From positions 186,001 to 250,000 of the forward strand of contig NZ_JACHKZ010000001.1 in the NCBI RefSeq assembly GCF_014207855.1: a stretch of 64,000 nucleotides of DNA, in the 5' to 3' direction. The DNA is from Comamonas odontotermitis. Its GTDB lineage: Bacteria; Pseudomonadota; Gammaproteobacteria; Burkholderiales; Burkholderiaceae_C. Every line of letters begins with the position of its first letter. Position 1 is the first letter of the stretch. Below are positions 52,071 to 60,601 of this stretch, one piece after another. Position numbers and translations under genes: made by a program. Below the pieces are notes generated by a model. It saw only the letters and a program-made list of their open reading frames with translations, did no database searches and had not been told where the DNA came from.

Positions 52071-53297
52071 ATGCCAGCATCTACGCCAACCCAGCCACTG
52101 TTCCGCCATCTGCGCACCACCGCCGTTGCAACAGCCATCGCATCGGCCTTCATTACCAGTTTCGCGGCAACGCCAGCGTCACAGTTGCCTGTGAGCGCCC
52201 AGCAGCGCAGCACCGCCCAGAAAGTGGCATCGCAAGGCATTCCTGAAAACGATCTGGCGGCCAACGCGCCCGAAACCTATGTGGTCAAACGCGGCGATAC
52301 GCTGTGGGATATCTCGCGCATGTATCTGAAGCAGCCTTGGCGCTGGCCCGAGCTGTGGGGCATGAACCTCAAGACCATTGCCAATCCGCACCTTATTTAC
52401 CCGGGCCAAACCCTGTACCTGGAGCGCAAGGATGGCTTTGCGCGCCTCGTCACTTCGCGCAGCGGCGAGGATGAAGTCATCCGCATCTCTCCGCGCGTGC
52501 GCAGCGAAAGCCTGTCTGGCAATGCATTGCCTGCCGTGAACCAGCGCCTGATCGAAGCCTTCCTGGTAGAGCCCGAGGTACTGGCAGAGGGCGAAAGTGA
52601 AAAGGCGCCACGCCTGGTGGGCGCCACCCAGGAGCGCGCCCTGCTCTCCCCTGGCGATCGGGTGTATGGACGCTCGGCCGACAACTCGCTGGAAATGGGC
52701 CAGGAGCGGCAGTTCTACCGTGTCTTCCGCAGCGCGGTGCCTATGAAAGATCCGGAAACCGGCGCCATCCTGGGCTACGAAGCACAGTATCTGGGCAAGG
52801 TGCAGCTGGTGGCCGGCGAACGCCAGGAAACCACGCTGGATGTGAAGGGCCGCCAGCACACCGACCCCGTACCGGCATCGCTTGATGTCACCTCGGTAAA
52901 GGAAGAAATCCGCATTGGTGACAAGCTGCTGCCCATGCCGCGCCTGCAGGTGACGAGCTACGTGCCCCACGCGCCTGATGAGCACCTGCAAGGCAGCGTG
53001 TTGTCGATCTACGGCAGCAATTCCGTGGCTTACGCCGCCCGAAACAACGTGATCGCCATCAACCGCGGCCAGGCAGACGGTGTGGAGTTGGGCCACGTCT
53101 TCCGCCTGATGACGCGCGGCGCCCGTATCAAGGACAAGACGGATAACGACCAGACCGTGATCAAGCTGCCCAATGAGGTCAATGGCCTGGCCATGGTGTT
53201 CCGCACCTTTGACAAGGTGTCCTATGCCTTGATCCTGGAAGCCAAGGAAGGCGTGAAGGTGGGCGACGCCCTCATCTCGCCCGACTATCGCCCCTGA
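52071..53297 (+). CDS. LysM-domain secreted protein
   Basis: 408 residues. An N-terminal hydrophobic signal (about 15-33) is followed by a LysM domain at about 69-117 (YVVKRGDTLWDISRMYLKQPWRWPELWGMN ... PGQTLYL in two pieces). The rest is a conserved region found upstream of dprA in beta-proteobacteria. LysM binds peptidoglycan, so it is a periplasmic or envelope-anchored protein. GAGGGAG lies 10 nt before the ATG; dprA follows by 37 nt. Confidence 0.87.
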   Translation: MPASTPTQPLFRHLRTTAVATAIASAFITSFAATPASQLPVSAQQRSTAQKVASQGIPENDLAANAPETYVVKRGDTLWDISRMYLKQPWRWPELWGMNLKTIANPHLIYPGQTLYLERKDGFARLVTSRSGEDEVIRISPRVRSESLSGNALPAVNQRLIEAFLVEPEVLAEGESEKAPRLVGATQERALLSPGDRVYGRSADNSLEMGQERQFYRVFRSAVPMKDPETGAILGYEAQYLGKVQLVAGERQETTLDVKGRQHTDPVPASLDVTSVKEEIRIGDKLLPMPRLQVTSYVPHAPDEHLQGSVLSIYGSNSVAYAARNNVIAINRGQADGVELGHVFRLMTRGARIKDKTDNDQTVIKLPNEVNGLAMVFRTFDKVSYALILEAKEGVKVGDALISPDYRP

Positions 53298-53334
53298 CAG
53301 GTACGCTCTCCACCCGTCGCGCAGCCCTTGAACC

Positions 53335-54513
53335 ATGAATGAACAAGCACTGCGCGACTGGATTCAACTGACGGCAACGCCCGGCCTGGGCAACACATCC
53401 GTTCGCCGCCTGCTGGCACAGTTTGGCCTTCCAGCACGGATTCTGGCGCAGCCCGCATCGGCGCTGCAATCCTGCATCTCCGCAAACCAGGCGCAAGCCC
53501 TGCTCCAGCCATCGGATGCCATCCGCAGTCTGCAAACAGCGACCTGCGCCTGGCTGTTTGCGGCGCCATCATCGTCGCTGCGGCGCCACATCATCACGTT
53601 GGGCGACCCGGACTACCCGGGCCGCCTGCTGGAAACCGCCGATCCTCCGGTGCTGCTCTACGCGCTGGGGCATGAACAATGGTTTGGCACAGAAGGTTTG
53701 CTCAAGGCCTGGCCGGACAAATCCCTGGCGATTGTTGGCAGCCGCACTCCCACTGCGCAGGGCAATGCCAACGCCCATGCTTTTTCTCACGCACTTGTTA
53801 GCCAAGGCGTGAGTGTGGTGTCCGGCTTGGCGCTGGGTATTGATACGGCTGCGCACCAAGGTGCTCTGGCTGCACCGCCTCTTGAAACCCCGACAACCAT
53901 CGCCGTGATCGGCACAGGCATTGACCGCGTCTACCCCAAGCACAACCATGCATTGGCTCAGCAGGTTGCGGAGCGCGGACTGATCGTGAGCGAATACCAC
54001 CTGGGCACGCCACCGCTGGCGCAGAATTTTCCCAAACGCAACCGCATCATCTCCGGCTTGGCACTGGGCACGCTGGTGGTCGAAGCCGCGCCAGAGTCCG
54101 GTTCGCTGGTAACCGCGCGCCTGGCCAACGAACAAGGGCGCGAAGTGTTCGCCATTCCTGGCTCCATCCACTCACCCCAAAGCAAGGGCTGCCATGCGTT
54201 GATTCGGCAAGGGGCCAAGCTGGTCGAAACAGTGGCCGACATTCTGGAGGAGTTGCCAGCGCTCCTCAAACCCAACCCAGGCAATCCGGCTTCTGACGCT
54301 CCAAAGCTCGGCACAGCCGCGCCCAACAACCAGCAGCCCGAAAGCAACCCATTGCTTGCAGCCCTGGGTTATGAACCAGCAGATCTGGATAGCCTGTCGG
54401 CCAGGACAGGCTGGGATGTCCCAACCTTGCAGATCCAGTTGCTGGATCTGGAGCTGCAAGGCCAGATAGCGCGCCTGCCAGGCGGCCTGTACCAGCGCCA
54501 GGCCAGCGGCTGA
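53335..54513 (+). CDS. dprA: DNA-processing protein DprA
   Basis: 392 residues. The Rossmann-like core has GSRTPTAQGNANA, SGLALGIDTAAHQGAL, GTGIDRVYPKHN, NRIISGL and VVEAAPESGSLVTA, followed by a C-terminal winged-helix-like DprA domain. It loads RecA on incoming single-stranded DNA in natural transformation. In this position beside LysM and divergent from def-fmt it is a conserved beta-proteobacterial arrangement. No com genes are in the window. Convergent with the DUF1631 gene. Confidence 0.93.
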   Translation: MNEQALRDWIQLTATPGLGNTSVRRLLAQFGLPARILAQPASALQSCISANQAQALLQPSDAIRSLQTATCAWLFAAPSSSLRRHIITLGDPDYPGRLLETADPPVLLYALGHEQWFGTEGLLKAWPDKSLAIVGSRTPTAQGNANAHAFSHALVSQGVSVVSGLALGIDTAAHQGALAAPPLETPTTIAVIGTGIDRVYPKHNHALAQQVAERGLIVSEYHLGTPPLAQNFPKRNRIISGLALGTLVVEAAPESGSLVTARLANEQGREVFAIPGSIHSPQSKGCHALIRQGAKLVETVADILEELPALLKPNPGNPASDAPKLGTAAPNNQQPESNPLLAALGYEPADLDSLSARTGWDVPTLQIQLLDLELQGQIARLPGGLYQRQASG

Positions 54514-54534
54514 CCCACCGACCGCACGACTGCG

Positions 54535-56919
54535 CTACTGCAACAGGCGCTCGGGGTTGGCTTCGATCTTGGCCAAGGCATCGCGGGCCGCGCGGGCGGT
54601 AATGCCTTCCGCATCGCGTGGTGCCAGCAAACCCGATTGCAGGTAATTGCCCATGCGGCGCAGCTGAAATAGAAAATACACGCCGCTCAGGGCCGCAAAC
54701 AGCTGCAGCTGCCTGCGCTCGCTGTGCCAGACATATTGCACCTGCATGGGGCTGCCATTGTGGTCCAGCATGAACCAATGACCCAGCGCCAGGTGTTTGG
54801 CCCACTCCAGCACTTCTTTCTGCACTTCCGTTCCATTGTCGGCAATCACCTGGATCGCGCTGGTATCGATGCCCAGCATCAATTCGATGCTCTCTGCACT
54901 GAGTGGATATTCTTCTGTCACCACCTCATCCAGCGCATCTTCCAGATGGGCCAGGCGCTCAGCCATGGCATCGATGCGTTCTCGAGGAATCTCGTTGGTC
55001 TTGGCTAGAAACGCTCCGGCAACAATATCCATCAAGGCTTTGACCAACTCATCTTGCCGCTCGTTCAGAACACCCGCCAATGTCAAGCCCTGACGCAGAA
55101 CAGTCTGCAACACGGGAAGCTGGCGGATGACCTTGGCCCGCTCTTCCTTGCTGGGCTTGGCAGAGGCAGACCACACCAGATCCAATGCGGCCTGCTTGAA
55201 TTTTTTGGTGTTCTCATGCTCCACACCAAAGCGGATCGCCGACATGGCCAGAACATCAGACCATTGCTTGAACAGAAACTCGCGTATGTCGCCATCCACC
55301 GGCATATCCAGCAACATGTCGCGCAGTTGGATCGTGTACTGAATGGCGAGCGTTTCCTTCTGCTCTATCTGCTGCGCAAGGCTCACCAGTTCCTGGGCCT
55401 TGGGTGTGTGCTCGGTCAGATTCTTTTCGAGGAATTTCTGGAACTCCTTGAGCACCAGCTGGAACACGCGGCTACCCGTTTCGGGGTATTGCTCAATCAC
55501 CTGCACAACGCGCTTGACTTCGGCCTCCAGAGCGGTTCCGCTGAGAGCCGACGCCTCAAACCCCAGCACGCAGGCGCCCATGCGATCAATCAACTGGCGA
55601 GCCGGGTGCTCCATGTCATTGAAAAATGCCGGTTCGGCCAGCGCCACACGCAATACCGGCACCTGCAACCGCGCAAACCAGATGCGAATGCCTGCAGGAA
55701 TGCGATCCTCGTTCAAGATGCTTTGAAACATCAAGGCGATGATTTCAATAATCGCCTTTTCTTCATCAGACGTTGCAACGCTCTTGAGCGACGACGATTG
55801 CTGGCGAGCAGCCATGGCGACAGGCGCAATGACATGCGCGGCGCCATACTGGCTTGGGGCCGGACCGGTGTTGAACCAGGCCGACTCCATCAGCGTAGGT
55901 TGCGCAATCAGCGCCTGCTGCAACGCAGGGGAAATCAGTACAGCACCCTCGCCCTGGCCCGTGCTTGGGCCGGTACCGCCAGTACCGCCACCGCCACCAC
56001 CCACCATGACTCGGCCCCCTGCCGGGCCCGCAAGCCCTCCCAGAAAGCCACGCAACTGGGCAAGCACCCCAGTCGCCTTCTGCCTTGCAGCAGCGATCGC
56101 GCCCATTCCCTGTCCGGCTGGCGCAAACGAAGGCACCATTGGCGCCACTCCGGTAGGCAGCCCTGCACCTGCGGCAGCCATGTTTGCCGAAACAGCTGCC
56201 ACTTGCGGCCCCATGTTTCCTACCTGTGCACCGCCATTGCCAGCAGCTTCACCTTCCGTTCGCTTGATGCGGCTGTTTTTCAAATCCTCTTCGGTGGCTG
56301 CATTCTGTTCATCGTAATACTGCTGCACACCCGCGTAGCTCTTCACGCCCATCTCGGTGACGCGCTCCAGCAGTTCGGGGCGCAGCATATCGAGCGTGGA
56401 GCGGTCCAAGCCAGCACTCTCCCAGGCCTCCACCAATTTCAGGCACCAGGTCTCGGGCCGCAGAATGTCGCTTGCCCCCAGCTCCTCACCCTCCAGAAAC
56501 TGGGTGATCCTGCGAACGCTGTCAAAGGCCGGTGCTACGGCTTCCAATACCTGGGCAGACAGGCGCGAGGCAAAAATCTTGCCATTCATGGCCTCATCGC
56601 TGACCAGCTCCAGCATCAGGCTAGAGGAGGAGGAAGGCACATCCTGGGCCTCTCCAGTCAGCAAGCTTTGTCGAAAGAGCTTGGTGGCCCCCTCTATCCA
56701 GGCTTGTTCATGCCGTTCCAGCTTTGCCAACGCGTCACTCAATGCCACATGGGTGCGCCCGGATTCGGCCAGCGGCTTGGCCAGGGTTGCGGCCAGTTGT
56801 TTTCTCAGCTGCAGAACCACCGCCGGCAGCCCGGCACATAGCCCCCCCACAAATCGCAATCGCGCCTGCCGGGCCAATTTGATTTGCCAGATGCGTTGAT
56901 GCGATGGAGCGACAGCCAC
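54535..56919 (-). CDS. DUF1631-family protein
   Basis: 794 residues from a GTG at 56919 with GGGAA upstream. It is made of predicted helices in two conserved regions (about 20-200 and 400-790) joined by a Gly/Ala-rich low-complexity stretch (about 225-330, with GGGGGGTGGTG). The C-terminal part (LALGHWFMLDHNGSPMQVQYVWHSERR) looks PilZ-like. The family is beta-proteobacterial and uncharacterised to my knowledge. No signal peptide, so cytoplasmic. Convergent with dprA with a 21-nt gap; secF lies upstream on the same strand. Confidence 0.82.
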   Translation of the reverse strand: MAVAPSHQRIWQIKLARQARLRFVGGLCAGLPAVVLQLRKQLAATLAKPLAESGRTHVALSDALAKLERHEQAWIEGATKLFRQSLLTGEAQDVPSSSSSLMLELVSDEAMNGKIFASRLSAQVLEAVAPAFDSVRRITQFLEGEELGASDILRPETWCLKLVEAWESAGLDRSTLDMLRPELLERVTEMGVKSYAGVQQYYDEQNAATEEDLKNSRIKRTEGEAAGNGGAQVGNMGPQVAAVSANMAAAGAGLPTGVAPMVPSFAPAGQGMGAIAAARQKATGVLAQLRGFLGGLAGPAGGRVMVGGGGGGTGGTGPSTGQGEGAVLISPALQQALIAQPTLMESAWFNTGPAPSQYGAAHVIAPVAMAARQQSSSLKSVATSDEEKAIIEIIALMFQSILNEDRIPAGIRIWFARLQVPVLRVALAEPAFFNDMEHPARQLIDRMGACVLGFEASALSGTALEAEVKRVVQVIEQYPETGSRVFQLVLKEFQKFLEKNLTEHTPKAQELVSLAQQIEQKETLAIQYTIQLRDMLLDMPVDGDIREFLFKQWSDVLAMSAIRFGVEHENTKKFKQAALDLVWSASAKPSKEERAKVIRQLPVLQTVLRQGLTLAGVLNERQDELVKALMDIVAGAFLAKTNEIPRERIDAMAERLAHLEDALDEVVTEEYPLSAESIELMLGIDTSAIQVIADNGTEVQKEVLEWAKHLALGHWFMLDHNGSPMQVQYVWHSERRQLQLFAALSGVYFLFQLRRMGNYLQSGLLAPRDAEGITARAARDALAKIEANPERLLQ

Positions 56920-57029
56920 AGGATTCCCGATGCGTTAATGTTATTGCGACCCGCGCAACTCAGTCCCAAGCAAAACGCCTGCCTGTTGGAAATGCATTTT
57001 GCTCGACTGGTCTGTGCAAGCCTAAGTTG

Positions 57030-57980
57030 TCACACCGTGGCGCCAGCATTGGGATCGTTGGGGTCATGCTCTTTCTTGGTCTGCTTGACCAAGTCTTCCC
57101 GCTTGACACCTAACCACATCGCAATGGCTGCTGCCACAAAAACCGATGAGTAAATACCAAAGAGGATACCGATAGTCAGAGCTAATGCAAAGTAATGCAG
57201 GCTCGGGCCACCAAAAAAGAACATCGAAAGCACCATGGCTTCGGTTGAAGCGTGGGTAATGATGGTACGGCTCATGGTGGAGGTGATGGCGTGGTCAATC
57301 ACCTCATGCGTATCGAGTTTGCGGAACTTGCGGAAAGCTTCACGGATCCGGTCAAAAATCACCACCGACTCATTGACCGAGTAGCCCAGCACCGCCAGCA
57401 CACCTGCCAGTACCGATAGCGAAAACTCCCACTGGAAGAACGCAAAGAAGCCCAGGATGATCACCACGTCGTGCAAGTTGGCGATGACAGCCGCAACGCC
57501 AAACTTCCACTCGAACCGGATCGCCAGATAGATCACGATCCCCAGAATCACCATGCCCAGCGCCATCAGGCCGCCGTGCACCAGCTCTTCCCCTACGGAG
57601 GGGCCAACGAATTCGCTGCGCTGCAAGGTCACGCTGGAATCAGCTTGTTTGAGTGCCGCCATGACCTTTTCGCCCTGTTGCGCCGAAGTCACGCCCTTTT
57701 CAATGGGCAAGCGAATCATCACCCGGTCAGCACTGCCAACGTTCTGCACCAGCACATCCTGGTAACCCAGGGCACCGACCTGCTCGCGGATCTTGCCCAC
57801 ATCTGCAGGCTGCTGGTAGGCCACCTGCATGACTGTACCGCCGGTGAACTCCACCGACAGGTGCAGACCGCGCGTGGTCAGGAAGAACACCGCCAGAACA
57901 AAGGTGATGACGGAAATCGCGTTGAGCACCAACGCGTATTTCATGAATGGGATGTCTTTTCTAATACGGAAGAATTCCAT
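57030..57980 (-). CDS. secF: Protein translocase subunit SecF
   Basis: 316 residues. Six predicted helices and the conserved FTGGTVMQV region after helix 1. AAGGAGG overlaps the secD stop codon, so translation is coupled. With SecD it uses the proton gradient to drive protein release from SecYEG on the periplasmic side. Last gene of yajC-secD-secF. Confidence 0.94.
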   Translation of the reverse strand: MEFFRIRKDIPFMKYALVLNAISVITFVLAVFFLTTRGLHLSVEFTGGTVMQVAYQQPADVGKIREQVGALGYQDVLVQNVGSADRVMIRLPIEKGVTSAQQGEKVMAALKQADSSVTLQRSEFVGPSVGEELVHGGLMALGMVILGIVIYLAIRFEWKFGVAAVIANLHDVVIILGFFAFFQWEFSLSVLAGVLAVLGYSVNESVVIFDRIREAFRKFRKLDTHEVIDHAITSTMSRTIITHASTEAMVLSMFFFGGPSLHYFALALTIGILFGIYSSVFVAAAIAMWLGVKREDLVKQTKKEHDPNDPNAGATV

Positions 57981-57991
57981 TTTCTTCCTCC

Positions 57992-59884
57992 TTATCGCTT
58001 CATCGAGGCCACGGAACGGTGGTCCTCACCTTCGGGCTTCCACACCTGACCAATCGACACGCTCTTGAGTTTCTTGCGCGAGCCGTACCAGAGATTGACG
58101 AGGCCGCGCGAGAAGAACACTGCAGAGAACATGCTGGTCAGGATACCGATGCAGTGCACCACGGCAAAACCGCGCACCGGGCCGGAGCCGAACGCCAAGA
58201 GCGCCAGGCCCACGATCAAGGTCGTCACGTTCGAGTCCAAAATGGTGTGCCATGCGTGCTCGTAACCCGCGTGGATGGCCGATTGCGGCGAAGCACCTGC
58301 ACGCAACTCCTCTCGCACGCGTTCGTTGATCAGCACGTTCGAGTCAATGGCCACGCCAATGGCCAAGGCCATGGCGGCGATACCCGGCAGGGTGAGCGTC
58401 GCCTGCAGCATCGACAGGATTGCCATCAGCAGCAGCAGATTCACCACCAGTGCAATGCTGGAGATCACGCCAAACACCATGTAGTACAGGCACATGAAGA
58501 TGGCGATGGCCACAAAACCACCCACCACGCTCTTGATACCGGCTTCGACGTTTTCCTTGCCCATGCTCGGACCGATGGTGTATTCCTCGATGATTTCCAT
58601 GGGCGCTGCCAGCGAGCCGGCACGCAGCAGCAGCGACGTGTCGCTGGCTTCCTTGGTTGTCATCCGGCCCGAGATCTGCACGCGGCCACCACTGATTTCG
58701 GAGCGGATCACCGGGGCGGTCACTACCTGGCCCTTGCCCTTTTCAAACAGCAGGATGGCCATGCGCTTGCCGATGTTCTCGTGGGTCACATCCTTGAAGA
58801 TCGTTGCCCCCTTGCCGTCCAGCGTCAGATTCACCGTCGCCTCATGCGTCTGGCTGTCAAAGCCGGGCTGGGCGTCATTCAGGTTTTCACCCGTCAGGAT
58901 GACCTGCTTTTTCACCACAATCGGCTGGCCGTTGGGGTCGTTGTATTTTTCGGAGCCAAATGGCACGGGGCCCGAGCCCATTTCGGCCGAGCGCGCTTCG
59001 GAGCTCTCGTCCACCATGCGCACTTCCAAGGTCGCCGTGCGGCCCAGAATGTCCTTGGCCTGCGCAGGGTCCTGCACGCCGGGCAACTGCACCACGATAC
59101 GGTCTGCACCCTGCTGCTGGATCACTGGCTCGGCAACACCGAGTTCGTTGATACGGTTGTGCAGGGTGGTGATGTTCTGTTTGAGCGCCTGCTCCTGCAC
59201 GCTGCGCAGCGATTCGGGCTTGATGTTTGCGCGCACCGTGTAGGTACCGCCAGCATTGTTCACACTGGCCTGCAGGTCGGGCATGGTGTCAGCAATCAGG
59301 TTGCGCACCGTGGTCGCAGTCGCCTCGTCTTGCAGGCGCACTTCCAGCGACTGGCCTTCGCGGTTCACGCCGCCATGACGAATCTTCTTGTCGCGCAGTG
59401 CCAGACGAACGTCGCTGGTCAGGGTCTCGATCCGCTTGGTAACGGCTGCCTGCATATCCACCTGCAAGGTGAAGTGCACACCACCACGCAAATCCAGGCC
59501 CAGGTACATGGGCTTGGCATGCAGCGCCGTCAGCCACGCGGGCGAGCGCGAAATCAGGTTCAGCGCCACCACATAGGCGGGGTCGGAGGCATCGGGGATC
59601 AGCGCCTTTTCCAGCACGCCCTTGGCCTTGAGCTGCTCGTCTTCCTTGTCAAAGCGGGCGCGGATCGATCCGCCATCCAGCACAATCGACAGCGGCTTCA
59701 CATCTGCATCAGCCAGCAGCGACTCCACGCGCTTCTCAAGCGCCGCATCCACGGGCACCGTGGCCTTGACCGAGGCGACCTGCACGGCAGGCGCCTCACC
59801 AAAAAAGTTCGGCAGGGTATAAATAATCCCCACCAGAAGCGCGATCACAATGATCGCGTACTTCCAGACCGGATAACGGTTCAT
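57992..59884 (-). CDS. secD: Protein translocase subunit SecD
   Basis: 630 residues. A first membrane helix, the large periplasmic P1 region with DLRGGVHFTLQVD, and five C-terminal helices ending with the AMALAIGVAIDSNVLINERVREEL helix-5 signature. Partner of SecF in protein export. Ends in the ribosome site of secF. Confidence 0.94.
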   Translation of the reverse strand: MNRYPVWKYAIIVIALLVGIIYTLPNFFGEAPAVQVASVKATVPVDAALEKRVESLLADADVKPLSIVLDGGSIRARFDKEDEQLKAKGVLEKALIPDASDPAYVVALNLISRSPAWLTALHAKPMYLGLDLRGGVHFTLQVDMQAAVTKRIETLTSDVRLALRDKKIRHGGVNREGQSLEVRLQDEATATTVRNLIADTMPDLQASVNNAGGTYTVRANIKPESLRSVQEQALKQNITTLHNRINELGVAEPVIQQQGADRIVVQLPGVQDPAQAKDILGRTATLEVRMVDESSEARSAEMGSGPVPFGSEKYNDPNGQPIVVKKQVILTGENLNDAQPGFDSQTHEATVNLTLDGKGATIFKDVTHENIGKRMAILLFEKGKGQVVTAPVIRSEISGGRVQISGRMTTKEASDTSLLLRAGSLAAPMEIIEEYTIGPSMGKENVEAGIKSVVGGFVAIAIFMCLYYMVFGVISSIALVVNLLLLMAILSMLQATLTLPGIAAMALAIGVAIDSNVLINERVREELRAGASPQSAIHAGYEHAWHTILDSNVTTLIVGLALLAFGSGPVRGFAVVHCIGILTSMFSAVFFSRGLVNLWYGSRKKLKSVSIGQVWKPEGEDHRSVASMKR

Positions 59885-59952
59885 GATCGCGCTTTAACCT
59901 TACACAAAATACAAGGCGCAGCCATGCTGCGCCACATCTGTTTTCTCGGAGA

Positions 59953-60285
59953 TTACTTCAGGGTCCCTTTGGGCAGCACCTGTACAACGGCGCTGCGCTG
60001 CAATTGCACCACCACGCCTTCGGCCAGTTCCAGTTGCACGAACTGCTCGTTCAGGCCCGCCACGCGACCGACCAAGCCCCCAGAGCTGACGATTTCGTCG
60101 CCCTTGGCCAGCGCATCAATCATGGAGCGATGCTCTTTCTGGCGCTTCATCTGAGGACGGATCATCAGGAAATAGAGCACCACGAACATCAGCACCAAAG
60201 GCAGCATGCTGGTGAGGGTCGAGGTCATGCCACCCGAAGCAGCGGCAGCCGGGGCAGTCTGGGCAAAAGCGGAAGAGATAAACAA
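59953..60285 (-). CDS. yajC: Preprotein translocase subunit YajC
   Basis: 110 residues from a TTG at 60285 (encoding MFISSAFAQ), chosen because GGAG lies 6 nt upstream and this is the usual YajC start; the in-frame sequence upstream has no similarity. A short N-terminus and one membrane helix (MLPLVLMFVVLYFLMIRPQ) precede a cytoplasmic domain. It is associated with SecDF. Upstream neighbours here are not queA-tgt, which usually precede yajC. Confidence 0.92.
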   Translation of the reverse strand: MFISSAFAQTAPAAAASGGMTSTLTSMLPLVLMFVVLYFLMIRPQMKRQKEHRSMIDALAKGDEIVSSGGLVGRVAGLNEQFVQLELAEGVVVQLQRSAVVQVLPKGTLK

Positions 60286-60515
60286 ATGAAGCTCCAAACG
60301 TAGATGCAGGCGCCAGTCTCGGCGACCCAAAGATAGGCATTGTATGCGTGCGCTTTCCTCGCGGTGATGGCAATACCTGCACCTGGGGCGGTTTTTCCTC
60401 TGTTTTTCATGGAATTAAGCAGGTTTTGTGCCACCCCGCTATTCAATGGCGGCCAATAGCGGTAAGGCACCCAGCGCCTCCCTCCCCTGCAGGCAGCGGG
60501 CAGCCATTCATGGAG

Positions 60516-60533
60516 GGTGACAAATTTGTCACC
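60516..60533. promoter_or_regulatory. Perfect 18-bp palindrome, possible operator
   Basis: GGTGACAAATTTGTCACC, exactly symmetric with a TGACA/TGTCA core. It lies 231 nt upstream of yajC and about 70 nt beyond the ferredoxin-oxidoreductase stop. The regulator is unknown, and the distance to the yajC start makes direct control of yajC uncertain. Confidence 0.4.
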
Positions 60534-60555
60534 GCATCAGCAGTCCCCACGCGAC

Positions 60556-60582
60556 GAAAAAGGCTGCCAGAGGCAGCCTTTC
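60556..60582 (-). terminator. Rho-independent terminator of the indolepyruvate oxidoreductase gene
   Basis: 10-bp stem AAAGGCTGCC/GGCAGCCTTT (60559-60568 with 60572-60581) with a 3-nt loop, followed on the minus-strand RNA by a U-run. 20 nt after the gene's stop. Confidence 0.8.
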
Positions 60583-60601
60583 ATCACACGCGCTCGCGGC
60601 A

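Larger units (their letters stand above)
60286..60601. other. Intergenic region with yajC leader, palindrome and IOR terminator
   Basis: 316 nt with no supported gene. The left part is the yajC leader and probable promoter; a perfect 18-nt palindrome lies at 60516-60533; and the terminator of the ferredoxin-oxidoreductase gene lies at 60556-60582. The middle (60330-60510) shows nothing I can name. Confidence 0.6.
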
